A DNA stretch of 12,148 nt from Actinomycetes bacterium (GTDB lineage: Bacteria > Actinomycetota > Acidimicrobiia > Acidimicrobiales > RAAP-2): contig JAJZMN010000087.1 of assembly GCA_021850345.1 (NCBI GenBank), forward strand, positions 1-12,148, given 5' to 3'. A program made the translations under genes and the position numbers. This document shows positions 1-6,646 of the stretch, piece by piece. Position 1 is the stretch's first letter; each line of letters begins with the position of its first letter. The notes below the pieces were generated by a model. The model saw only the letters and a program-made list of their open reading frames with translations. It was not told where the DNA came from and did not search any database.

Positions 1-188
1 GTGAACCACCGGAGCGAGAAGCCGCCGGTGACCGGCCAGACGAACGCGGTCTCCGAGAGCCCCATCTCGCACGCGAGCGACTGCATCGCCGCGGCCGGCG
101 CGGGGGTGTCGAGCAGGCACACCGCCGCGGGGTTCCCACCGTAAGGGTGGTCACAGAACGCGTCGACCCAGAAGAGGGGCACGCTCAT
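1..188 (-). CDS. PhzF-family isomerase/epimerase, N-terminal part only
   Basis: The minus strand opens at an ATG (188-186) and runs off the window, giving about 62 residues. They contain the opening signature of the PhzF family: FWVDAFCDHPYGGNPAAVCL, then an MQSLACEMGLSETAFVWP segment and a later LRWF. In this family the glutamate of the LSETAFV block is the catalytic acid/base, and it is present here. Family members fold as two diaminopimelate-epimerase-like domains and catalyse isomerisations on small molecules. PhzF itself acts in phenazine synthesis, but most members have unknown substrates, and nothing visible here argues for phenazines. The start lies 31 bp after the stop of the aminotransferase gene on the same strand, so the two are probably one operon. 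A G-rich stretch (GGGTGGG) precedes the ATG. The C-terminal three quarters are outside the window. Confidence 0.88.
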   Translation of the reverse strand, partial: MSVPLFWVDAFCDHPYGGNPAAVCLLDTPAPAAAMQSLACEMGLSETAFVWPVTGGFSLRWF

Positions 189-219
189 AGCGACCCACCC
201 GGCGCCGCGCCGTCTCCGC

Positions 220-1458
220 TCACTGCGCGCCAACCGGTCGGAGCGCCTCGAGACGCTCGAGCGCTGTGACGAGCACCGCGGGGCGCTTGCAGAACGCCCA
301 GCGGACCAGCGAGCGCCCGGGCGCAGGATCGAGGTAGAAGACCGAGCTCGGCACGGCCACGACGCCGCAGCGCGATGGCAGCGTCCGGCAGAACTCGACG
401 GCATCGGTGTGGCCGAGGCTCGCGACGTCGGTGGTGACGAAATAGGTCGCCGCAGGCCGGAACGTCTCGAGACCTAGTGCGCAGAGCCCGTCGCACAGGA
501 GGTCACGCCGGTCGCGCAAGGACCGCCGCAGGGGTTCGATGAGCCGCTCCCCCGCGTCCAGTCCCACTGCGATGGCGTGCTGGAAGGGCGTGCCGGTCGC
601 GAAGGTGAGGAACTGCTTGGCGGCACGCACCTTGGACACAAGGGCGGACGGCCCGCAGGCCCAGCCGATCTTCCATCCGGTGAAGGAGAAGGTCTTGCCT
701 GCCGACGAGATCGACACCGTGCGCTCCCGCATGCCTTCGAGGGTGGCGAGCGGCACGTGCACTCCGTCGTAGACGAGATGCTCATAGACCTCGTCGGTGA
801 GCGCGACCAGGTCCCGTTCGACGCACAACCGGGCAATGGCAGCGAGCTCTTCGAGCGAGAAGACCTTCCCCGTCGGGTTGTGCGGAGAGTTCAAGAGCAG
901 AACCCGAGTCCGGGGCGTGATCGCCGCCTCGAGCGCTGCGAGGTCCCATCCCCAGTCCGGGGCCTCGAGAGTCACCATCTTGGCTCGCGCCCCAGCCATC
1001 GCAGCCGACGCGGCGTACGAGTCGTAGAACGGCTCGAACATCACCACTTCGTCACCCGGCTCACACAGCCCGATGAGCGCCGCAGCGATCCCCTCGGTCG
1101 CCCCCGTCGTCACGAGGACCTCGCAGTCCGCGTCATAGTCGAGGCCGTAGTAGCCACGCTGGTGCGCGGCAATGGACTGGCGCAGCGCCGGGACACCTGG
1201 CCCCGGCGGATACTGGTTCTCTCCGGCGCGGATCGCGGCGATCGCCGCGTCGGCAATCTCGACAGGGCCGTCGGCGTCGGGAAAGCCCTGGCCCAGGTTG
1301 ATCGACCCGGTCGCCACCGCAAGCGCGGTCATCTCGGAGAAGATCGTCGTGGCGAAGGGCGCCAGCCGTCCGCCGGTCGGGTCTTTCGACACGAGATGGA
1401 TGGTACCGGCGCCCGAGGGGCAGGGAGGAAACCAAGCACCCGCCGTGCGCACCGGCAC
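220..1458 (-). CDS. dapC: PLP-dependent class I/II aminotransferase, DapC / kynurenine aminotransferase type
   Basis: This 412-residue fold-type I aminotransferase is essentially full length for the family. Visible landmarks, counted from the GTG at 1458, are LGQGFPD (55-61), NQYPPGPG (81-88), the SPHNPTG loop (191-197), TDEVYEHL (221-228) with the PLP-binding Asp222 and Tyr225, the Schiff-base Lys255 in SSAGKTFSFTGWKIG, and the substrate carboxylate-binding Arg386 in VRWAFCK. The pattern is very close to mycobacterial DapC, N-succinyldiaminopimelate aminotransferase of lysine and peptidoglycan-precursor synthesis. Related enzymes transaminate kynurenine, glutamine or methionine, so substrate is inferred. 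The first 20 or so residues are unlike the family. A GTG at 1392 (VSKDPTGGRL...) would trim them but lacks a ribosome-binding site. The GTGs at 1458 and 1452 have AGGGAGG upstream. It is divergent from the EEP gene and leads into the PhzF gene. Confidence 0.87.
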   Translation of the reverse strand: MPVRTAGAWFPPCPSGAGTIHLVSKDPTGGRLAPFATTIFSEMTALAVATGSINLGQGFPDADGPVEIADAAIAAIRAGENQYPPGPGVPALRQSIAAHQRGYYGLDYDADCEVLVTTGATEGIAAALIGLCEPGDEVVMFEPFYDSYAASAAMAGARAKMVTLEAPDWGWDLAALEAAITPRTRVLLLNSPHNPTGKVFSLEELAAIARLCVERDLVALTDEVYEHLVYDGVHVPLATLEGMRERTVSISSAGKTFSFTGWKIGWACGPSALVSKVRAAKQFLTFATGTPFQHAIAVGLDAGERLIEPLRRSLRDRRDLLCDGLCALGLETFRPAATYFVTTDVASLGHTDAVEFCRTLPSRCGVVAVPSSVFYLDPAPGRSLVRWAFCKRPAVLVTALERLEALRPVGAQ

Positions 1459-1464
1459 GCGCCC

Positions 1465-1474
1465 TCCCTAGGGT
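1465..1474. promoter_or_regulatory. Shared divergent -10-like core giving two leaderless-compatible starts
   Basis: Only 22 bp separate the GTG of the aminotransferase (1458, minus) from the GTG of the EEP gene (1481, plus). The centre is the palindrome CCCTAGGG. On the plus strand TAGGGT (1469-1474) is followed by exactly 6 nt and GTG. On the minus strand TAGGGA (1470-1465) is followed by exactly 6 nt and GTG. A TANNNT hexamer 6-7 nt before the start is the usual layout of leaderless actinobacterial genes. The two boxes share the central TA, so both polymerases could not occupy them together. On the minus strand the same bases also read AGGGAGG, a Shine-Dalgarno match. No convincing -35 boxes are visible. 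The reading is inferred from spacing only. Confidence 0.45.
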
Positions 1475-1480
1475 GCTCTC

Positions 1481-2380
1481 GTGCACGCCGCAGCGGGCTC
1501 ACCCCTCGATCGGACAACCCTCGATCTTGGCATGGTCGCGCGGGCGGCGGCCACCAGCACGTTCGTCGTCGCCACGTACAATCTGCACGCCGGCGTCGAC
1601 GGGTGGGGACGGCCGTTCGACGTCGTCGCGGCATGCCGCTCGGTCGACGCGGACGTACTCGTGCTCGAGGAGAACTGGGCCCCCGACGACGGCCCGAGCC
1701 TCGCCGCCCAGGTCGCTTCCACCCTCGGCTATCGCGCGTACGAGCACGCGCTGGCGGGGGGCCGGCTCGCCCGCCCGGACCCCGCCGCGGACGACAGGTG
1801 GATGCGCTCGTTCGACTGGCGCGGCGCCAGCCACGCCATCTACCTCGACAGCGAGCGCCCCTACGGCGGCAAGGTCAGGGCCTCGCGCCGATTCGCCGAT
1901 GCCGCACAGGGCCGCTGGGGCATCGCGGTGTTGAGCAGGCTGCCGGTCGACGGCACCGAGGTGATCGAGCTAGGACGGCTGGCTCGCGACCGCGCGCGGC
2001 GCGCGGCGCTCGTCGTCAGCGTGGGCGTGGGCGATCGGACGGTCTGCGTCATCGGCACCCATATGTCGCACATCACCTACGGCGCCCCCCGCCAGTTCCT
2101 CCGGCTCCACCGGCGCCTGCGTGCCAAAGTCCGCGACGACCCGGCGGTTCTGGCGGGAGACATGAACTTGTGGGGACCGCCGGTGACGGCGCTCCTGCGA
2201 GGCTGGCGGCGCGCCGTGCGCGCCAAGACCTGGCCCGCCTGGCGCCCCCACAGCCACGTCGACCACGTCCTCGTGCACGGTGCGCTCGAGGTCGTCGGCG
2301 GCGAGGTCCTCGCGATGACCGAGTCCGATCACCGGCCGGTGCGCGTCTCGTTGCGCCTCGGCACTGGCGCTTCGAAGTAG
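1481..2380 (+). CDS. Endonuclease/exonuclease/phosphatase (EEP) superfamily phosphodiesterase
   Basis: The 299-residue product carries the complete EEP (DNase I-like) active-site set: TYNLH (Asn34), VLEEN (Glu63/Glu64), GTHMSH (His194), AGDMN (Asp227, Asn229), HSHVDHVLV (Asp261, His262) and ESDHRPV (Asp283, His284). Members hydrolyse phosphodiester or phosphomonoester bonds in DNA, lipids or inositol phosphates using Mg2+. The motif set does not fix the substrate. There is no clear signal peptide or membrane segment, so it is probably cytoplasmic. The start is uncertain. GTG 1481 fits a leaderless transcript from TAGGGT at 1469-1474. ATG 1532 (residue 18) would remove a non-conserved tail and begin just before the first beta strand. 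Residues 92-135 form an insertion rich in Arg, Asp and aromatic residues between the first strands. The gene ends 79 bp before a small membrane protein gene on the same strand. Confidence 0.85.
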   Translation: MHAAAGSPLDRTTLDLGMVARAAATSTFVVATYNLHAGVDGWGRPFDVVAACRSVDADVLVLEENWAPDDGPSLAAQVASTLGYRAYEHALAGGRLARPDPAADDRWMRSFDWRGASHAIYLDSERPYGGKVRASRRFADAAQGRWGIAVLSRLPVDGTEVIELGRLARDRARRAALVVSVGVGDRTVCVIGTHMSHITYGAPRQFLRLHRRLRAKVRDDPAVLAGDMNLWGPPVTALLRGWRRAVRAKTWPAWRPHSHVDHVLVHGALEVVGGEVLAMTESDHRPVRVSLRLGTGASK

Positions 2381-2424
2381 CGCACCCGTGGGTCGAGCCG
2401 GCAACCGACCCGCTGGCACACATC

Positions 2425-2450
2425 CCATCGCCTCCCCACGGCGATGGAGG
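2425..2450 (+). promoter_or_regulatory. Hairpin touching the Shine-Dalgarno of the small membrane protein gene
   Basis: CCATCGCC (2425-2432) and GGCGATGG (2440-2447) are perfectly complementary, leaving a 7-nt loop. The 3' arm runs into the strong Shine-Dalgarno GGAGG (2446-2450), which sits 9 nt before the GTG at 2460. The first two G residues of the Shine-Dalgarno are paired in the hairpin. There is no U-tract, so an intrinsic terminator is unlikely. Partial masking of the ribosome-binding site is possible but inferred from pairing alone. Confidence 0.4.
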
Positions 2451-2459
2451 CGGGGAACA

Positions 2460-2867
2460 GTGGCTTCGCACGGCCCGACCACCACGCTCGTCGGGGCTCT
2501 CGTCGCTGCAACGTTCGCCGCGTGGGCATCTGGGACCAAGCCGTTCACGACGCCTGCGGACATCGCTGTCTCGATCCCCTCTGCCGTCTTCGCGGCCGCG
2601 CTCGTCCTCGAGCGCCGATGGCCCGACCGGGGCCCTTGGCAGCGGCTGCCCGTCGCTCGCCCCGAGAGCGACGGCGGGGGCGTGCTATGGCTTGGGATCA
2701 TCGCCCTGCTCGTCGGAGTCGAGCTGGCGTCATACTTCCACGGTGGCCCGCGGGTCGACTATCCGACCTTGAGCTCGGGAATCGACGCGCTGTTCGCCCA
2801 CCGCGAAGCGAAGGCGGCAGGCTTCTTCGCATGGTTGACGATCGGCTGGTTCCTTGCAAGACGATGA
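2460..2867 (+). CDS. Small multi-spanning membrane protein, function unknown
   Basis: Starting at GTG 2460 the product has 135 residues. This start is chosen because GGAGG (2446-2450) lies 9 nt upstream; an upstream in-frame GTG at 2388 only adds a basic, non-conserved tail. Hydrophobic segments lie at about 9-22, 34-50, 74-93 and 117-133, suggesting three or four membrane spans. A hydrophilic stretch (51-72) and a short loop with YFHGG and YPTLSSGID (92-109) lie between them. The layout matches the conserved small actinobacterial membrane proteins that I associate with DUF6186-type partners, but I do not recognise a named function. The end, GWFLARR followed by TGA, falls inside the first copy of a 17-bp tandem repeat. 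The stop overlaps an ATG (ATGA at 2864-2867), so translation is probably coupled to what follows. Confidence 0.72.
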   Translation: MASHGPTTTLVGALVAATFAAWASGTKPFTTPADIAVSIPSAVFAAALVLERRWPDRGPWQRLPVARPESDGGGVLWLGIIALLVGVELASYFHGGPRVDYPTLSSGIDALFAHREAKAAGFFAWLTIGWFLARR

Positions 2868-2909
2868 CCTGGGCAAGACGATGACCTGGGCAAGACGATG
2901 ACCTGGGCA
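2856..2909 (+). repeat. Three tandem copies of a 17-bp unit, forming ATGA-coupled micro-ORFs
   Basis: The unit GCAAGACGATGACCTGG occurs perfectly at 2856-2872, 2873-2889 and 2890-2906, followed by the first three bases (GCA) of a further copy. Every copy contains ATGA. The stop of the upstream gene (2865-2867) overlaps ATG 2864. That ATG reads M-T-W-A-R-R and stops at 2882-2884, overlapping ATG 2881. This again reads M-T-W-A-R-R and stops at 2899-2901, overlapping ATG 2898, which opens the 71-codon gene. The unit length of 3n+2, combined with the 1-nt step back at each ATGA, makes any copy number maintain the start-stop chain. The expansion is most simply explained by slipped-strand duplication at an original ATGA junction. 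Confidence 0.95.
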
Positions 2910-3113
2910 GCCGTCACGTACGCGATATGGGCGTTCGTGACCCTCGCTGCGCTCTTCTTGTGGCTCGCGTCGTGGCGCGGCTGGCGCGTCGGGCGGTCGT
3001 GCGTCGGCAGGCCGTCCGCGCTCCTACGCGATGCCCTTGGTGGACGCACCTGGCTGCGGGTGGTCGTCGTCTTGGGCTGGGTCTGGGTGGGCGTCCACGT
3101 CTTCGCCCGCTGA
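2898..3113 (+). CDS. DUF6186-like 71-residue membrane protein
   Basis: The product has two hydrophobic segments (about 5-25 and 52-69) separated by a basic linker (26-50). It ends in GWVWVGVHVFAR, which resembles the W-x-x-G-x-H-x-F-x-R ending I recall for short actinobacterial DUF6186 proteins. The assignment is from memory of the pattern. It probably sits in the cytoplasmic membrane; function is unknown. ATG 2898 lies in the third copy of the 17-bp repeat and has no Shine-Dalgarno of its own. Expression probably depends on translational coupling from the 135-residue gene through the micro-ORFs. Its last 90 bp overlap the 3' end of the MFS gene on the other strand. Confidence 0.62.
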   Translation: MTWAAVTYAIWAFVTLAALFLWLASWRGWRVGRSCVGRPSALLRDALGGRTWLRVVVVLGWVWVGVHVFAR

Positions 3114-4385
3114 CCCCACGTCCCACAGCGCCTCGGGCTCGATGCCCTTGGTCTCGGGCAGGAGCAGCAACAGCCCCGTCGCGAGCATCATCGGCAGGAA
3201 GACGACAGCTGCAGCGAACCCGGCATGATCCGAGACGTGGCTCACGTCCGCCGCGACCCCGAAGGCGAGCAGCCCGACCACCGCGCCGACCACACCCGCA
3301 GCGATGTACCAGCCTGCGACCGAGGCCCGCACCGACGTGGGGAAGAGCTCGTTCGCGAGCGCGCCACCCGCAGGAGCGAAGACCGCACCGCACGCGACGC
3401 CGACGATGTACCCGCAGACCAACGCCCACGAGCTTCCCGTGTACGCGAGGGTGCCGAAGACAGCCAGTCCGGCCATCGACATGGCGACGGTGGGCCGCCG
3501 CCCGATCCGGTCCGCAAGCCAGCGTCCCAACAGCAGGCCGCCGAGACCGGCCGCACCGGCGCCGACGACCATGATGCTCGTGACGACGCCGCTCAGGTGG
3601 ACATAGTTCTGCGCGTAGACGAAGATGAGACTGTTCGCAGGCCCGGTGATGACCGAGATGCAGAACGCGAGCAGCGCGACCACGGCCAACCTGCCGCGGA
3701 AGGGCCGCGCGACGGGTCCGAGGACGGGCTGCGCGACCTGAGCCGACGCGGCCACCCGCGCGAATCTCTCGGGCTCCACCAGCTTGCGCACGACGACCGG
3801 CGCGAAGACGAGCGGCACCACCGCCAGGGCGAAGATGCCGCGGAACCCGAGGAAGCTCGCGCCCAGGCTGTGGATGATCGCGATCGACCCGGCACCGACT
3901 GCGTAACCGCCAGCCGTCAGCGCCACCGCCTTCGCCCGTTCCCGCGAGTCGGTCAGCTCCACGGCAAGGACCTGCGAGAGGCCGACGGTCGCACTGAGGA
4001 ACGGGCGGCCGATGGCGAAGATCCCGACGAACCACCAGTAGCTCGGGCTGAACGCGGTGAGCACGGTCAACACCAGGCCGATCCCGCAGGTGCTCACGAG
4101 CATCCGGCGCCGGCCCAGGCGGTCCGCCATCGAGGCGAGCGGCAACCCGAAGATGGACGCGGCGCGCGCGATCGCGAGGCCGACGCCGAGCATCGTGCCC
4201 GAGATGCCCACCTCGTCGGCGAACGTGGCACCCCCGCCCAGGTGGCCGAAGGTCTTCGCCACGCTCCCCAAGGCTGCCACTGCCCCGAACTGGCCGAACC
4301 CCGCGGCGAACGCCATGAGCGCGACGGCGATCACCGCCGGGTCCGTCCAGCGGTATACGCGGTACGGCGCCGCGGCGCCTGTCAT
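3024..4385 (-). CDS. MFS transporter, sugar/metabolite porter type
   Basis: From ATG 4385 the product has 453 residues, the normal size for a 12-helix major facilitator. DRLGRRRML after helix 2 and DRIGRRPTV after helix 8 are the paired cytoplasmic loop 2-3 and 8-9 signatures. LLPETKGIEPEALW after the last helix is the PETKG-type ending common in sugar, aromatic-acid and metabolite porters. The substrate cannot be read from sequence. An in-frame TTG at 4409 would add 8 residues but has no ribosome-binding site; ATG 4385 has only a weak G-rich stretch (GGTGGGCGGG). After PEALWDVG the protein continues about 28 residues that are hydrophilic, acidic and proline-rich. These are encoded entirely by the antisense of the DUF6186-like gene, suggesting read-through past an ancestral stop. 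It is divergent from the acyltransferase gene. Confidence 0.88.
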   Translation of the reverse strand: MTGAAAPYRVYRWTDPAVIAVALMAFAAGFGQFGAVAALGSVAKTFGHLGGGATFADEVGISGTMLGVGLAIARAASIFGLPLASMADRLGRRRMLVSTCGIGLVLTVLTAFSPSYWWFVGIFAIGRPFLSATVGLSQVLAVELTDSRERAKAVALTAGGYAVGAGSIAIIHSLGASFLGFRGIFALAVVPLVFAPVVVRKLVEPERFARVAASAQVAQPVLGPVARPFRGRLAVVALLAFCISVITGPANSLIFVYAQNYVHLSGVVTSIMVVGAGAAGLGGLLLGRWLADRIGRRPTVAMSMAGLAVFGTLAYTGSSWALVCGYIVGVACGAVFAPAGGALANELFPTSVRASVAGWYIAAGVVGAVVGLLAFGVAADVSHVSDHAGFAAAVVFLPMMLATGLLLLLPETKGIEPEALWDVGSAGEDVDAHPDPAQDDDHPQPGASTKGIA

Positions 4386-4640
4386 CCCGCCCACCGTCCG
4401 CCCCGACAACGCGCGCCCGTCGCGCCCACAGCTCGAGGTTAGGGCTTCGACGTCTCGCCTACAGTGACGCCCCGCGACGACGGCGCGCGTTCCAACCCCT
4501 GTCGCACTCCCATGTCATCGAAAAATCGCGTGATATCTCTGTACCTCCCCGTCGACGCCTGCCACTATCGAAGCGTGCATACGCGTCGCGCAGAGTTCAC
4601 CGTGTTCCTCTCCGATCGACCTTCCCCACTCTGCTAGCCC
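4386..4640. other. Divergent intergenic spacer between MFS and acyltransferase genes
   Basis: This 255-bp gap should hold promoters for both flanking genes. The only compositional feature is a short AT-rich island at about 4516-4545, containing GAAAAAT and TGATATCT, in otherwise GC-rich DNA. No -35/-10 pair, RNA gene or convincing small gene stands out. An in-frame TAG at 4635-4637 bounds the acyltransferase reading frame on its upstream side. Confidence 0.5.
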
Positions 4641-6539
4641 ATGCCGCGACCGGTCGAAGGAGGGAGCTCGTACAACGCGGGGCTCGACGGCATCCGCGCC
4701 ATCGCCGTGCTCGGGGTCATTGCCTACCACTTGAATTTTGGGTGGGCCGGCGGCGGCCTTCTTGGCGTCGCGGTCTTCTTCGTCCTGTCGGGTTACCTGA
4801 TCACCGACCTGCTGCTCGCCCAGCTTCGGCGGCACGGCGCGCGCTCGTTCCGCCAATTCTGGCTGCGACGCGCACGTCGCCTGCTCCCCGCCCTCTTCGT
4901 CATGCTGGTCGTGGTCACCGTGTGGGCGACCCTGCTCGATCGCTCACAGCTGCCCGCCATCCGATCCGACTTCCTGCCCGCCGTCTTCTACTTCAGCAAC
5001 TGGTGGTACATCTTCCACCACGTCTCCTACTTCGCCCAGTATGGGCCGCCGTCGCCGTTCGGCCACCTGTGGTCGCTCGCGATCGAGGAGCAGTTCTACC
5101 TGGTCTGGCCCCTCGCGCTGCTCGCCGCCCTACGCTGGGTGCACGACAAGCGACTCCTGATCGCCACCATCCTGACGCTCGCCGCGGGCTCCGCAATCGA
5201 GATGGCGCTCCTGTTCACGCCCTACACGGACCCGACGAGGGTCTACGACGGCACGGACACCCGCGCCTTCGAGCTCTTGATCGGCGCCGCGCTCGCCGTG
5301 GCCTTGCCGCGCGACCGCGCGTTCCGCCCACTCACTCCCCGCGCACGCACGGTGCTCGAGGCGGTGGGTGGCACGATGGTGGCCGGGATCCTCGTGATGT
5401 ACTTCTTCACGGGGCAGTTCGAGCCGTTCATCTACCGGGGCGGCATGGTCCTGCTCTCGGTGTGCACGGCGGTCCTCATCGCGATCTGCGTGCATCCGGG
5501 TGCCCGCGTGGCGCGGGTCCTCGGCGTGGGCCCGCTGCGATGGATCGGCGAACGGTCCTACGGTGTCTACCTCTGGTCGCTGCCCATCATCGTGCTGACC
5601 ACGCCGACAGGCGCCAAGGAGAACCTGCTGCGCGACCTGCTCGAGGTCGTCGCCATCTTCGTCGTCTCGGCGCTGTCGTGGCGCTATCTCGAGCAGCCGA
5701 TCCGCCACGGCGCTCTCGGGCGGCTCTGGACGGAAGTTCGGTGGCGAAGGGCGTCGCGCGACTGGGGTGCCCTCGTACCTCACAGGAGGGGCCTGGTGAC
5801 GGCCGGCTCCGTGTGCGCAGCGACGGTGATCTGCGTGCTCGGACTTTCAGGAGTCGTCACGGGTGCAGTCCAACCAGGGTCGACGGTCAAGACAGTCCTG
5901 CCACCAGCGCATCATCACACCCCGCCGCCCCGCGTGCAGCGACGCCACACCGGGCGAACAAAGACCACCGTCGGCAGCACCACCCCGGCGGCACCCGCCG
6001 GCGAGGGAGTCACCGTGATCGGCGACTCGATCATGGTGGACGCGTCCCCGTACCTCCGTGAGATGCTGCCCGGCGCGGTCATCGATGCGCAGGTGGGCCA
6101 GCAGCTCTATCAGGTGCTCACACAGGTCCCGCAGTTGAAGAAGGCGGGCGACATCGGCAACCGCCTGATTCTCGAGCTCGGCACCAATGGGTACTACTCG
6201 GTCACACAGCTAGAAGCCCTGCTCCACGCGCTCGGGCCAATGAAGAAGATCGTGCTCGTCAACACCCGCGAGACACGCCCTTGGGAGCAGGCGGTCAACC
6301 AGACGATCGCCACCGTCGCCAAGAGCTACCCGAACACGACGATGGTCGACTGGTACGACATCGGGGCGAAGTATCCCCAGTACTTCGAGCCGGACCAGGT
6401 GCACCTGAACCCCCAGGGTGCCCAGTACTTCGCGTCGCTTCTCGTGCATGCCCTCGAGACAGCGCACGACACGTCCGCACCCCCTCCGCCCGCCAAGCGG
6501 GCCCGGGAAGCAAGGCGCACCACCCGGCATCGTGTGTGA
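4641..6539 (+). CDS. AT3-SGNH membrane O-acyltransferase (OatA/OafA-like)
   Basis: The 632-residue product has the two-domain plan of OatA-type enzymes, which transfer acyl (usually acetyl) groups across the membrane onto peptidoglycan or surface glycans. Residues about 12-355 form the polytopic acyltransferase-3 domain: YNAGLDGIRAIAVLGV, His30 in AYHL, FFVLSGYLIT, RRARRLLPAL and HLWSLAIEEQFYL. A further hydrophobic segment (about 380-402) leads to a His/Pro/Thr-rich linker (418-455). An extracytoplasmic SGNH esterase-like domain follows, with GDS (461-463, nucleophile Ser463), GTNG (514-517, Asn516) and the D-x-x-H pair Asp585/His588 in DQVHLNPQG. All catalytic landmarks are present. ATG 4641 is the first start after an in-frame TAG and has no Shine-Dalgarno upstream. 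AAGGAGGGAG (4657-4666) lies inside the coding sequence and no usable start follows it. The glycan target is unknown. Confidence 0.92.
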   Translation: MPRPVEGGSSYNAGLDGIRAIAVLGVIAYHLNFGWAGGGLLGVAVFFVLSGYLITDLLLAQLRRHGARSFRQFWLRRARRLLPALFVMLVVVTVWATLLDRSQLPAIRSDFLPAVFYFSNWWYIFHHVSYFAQYGPPSPFGHLWSLAIEEQFYLVWPLALLAALRWVHDKRLLIATILTLAAGSAIEMALLFTPYTDPTRVYDGTDTRAFELLIGAALAVALPRDRAFRPLTPRARTVLEAVGGTMVAGILVMYFFTGQFEPFIYRGGMVLLSVCTAVLIAICVHPGARVARVLGVGPLRWIGERSYGVYLWSLPIIVLTTPTGAKENLLRDLLEVVAIFVVSALSWRYLEQPIRHGALGRLWTEVRWRRASRDWGALVPHRRGLVTAGSVCAATVICVLGLSGVVTGAVQPGSTVKTVLPPAHHHTPPPRVQRRHTGRTKTTVGSTTPAAPAGEGVTVIGDSIMVDASPYLREMLPGAVIDAQVGQQLYQVLTQVPQLKKAGDIGNRLILELGTNGYYSVTQLEALLHALGPMKKIVLVNTRETRPWEQAVNQTIATVAKSYPNTTMVDWYDIGAKYPQYFEPDQVHLNPQGAQYFASLLVHALETAHDTSAPPPPAKRAREARRTTRHRV

Positions 6540-6611
6540 GTAGACCCCCCATGGGCCGGGATCAGCGATGAAAAGACCCCGAGTGTGGCCAGCCCCCGCC
6601 GCAACACCTCA

Positions 6612-6639
6612 TCAAGTTTCAGGGCCAGGACGCCGAGGG
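6612..6639 (+). promoter_or_regulatory. Sigma-28 (FliA/WhiG)-like promoter for the GGDEF-EAL gene
   Basis: TCAAGTTT (6612-6619), 12 bp, then GCCGAGGG (6632-6639). Counted from the first four bases this is TCAA-N16-GCCGAGGG, against the WhiG/FliA-type pattern TAAA-N15/16-GCCGATAA. Transcription would begin about 6-8 nt after the -10 element, at or next to the ATG at 6647, so the message would be leaderless or nearly so. The same bases GAGGGG (6635-6640) can also be read as a Shine-Dalgarno 6 nt from the ATG. The two readings are alternatives unless another promoter exists further upstream. Confidence 0.45.
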
Positions 6640-6646
6640 GTGAGGC

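Noticed and set aside
577..2772. 731-codon plus-strand open frame spanning the aminotransferase and EEP genes
   Set aside because: It is the antisense of the aminotransferase and then an alternative frame of the EEP gene. The translation is Arg/Pro/Gly-rich with no motif, typical of GC-rich shadow frames.
3225..4442. 405-codon plus-strand frame opposite the MFS gene
   Set aside because: The product is a highly charged Arg/Asp/His-rich string that mirrors hydrophobic codons of the transporter, and it shows no family signature.
4516..4545. AT-rich patch considered as a promoter or regulator site between the divergent MFS and acyltransferase genes
   Set aside because: No -35/-10 pair at acceptable spacing and no convincing inverted repeat could be found; it is only mentioned as composition.
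4742..6061. 439-codon plus-strand frame inside the acyltransferase gene
   Set aside because: It overlaps a clearly real AT3-SGNH gene in another frame and encodes Arg/Pro-rich low-complexity sequence.
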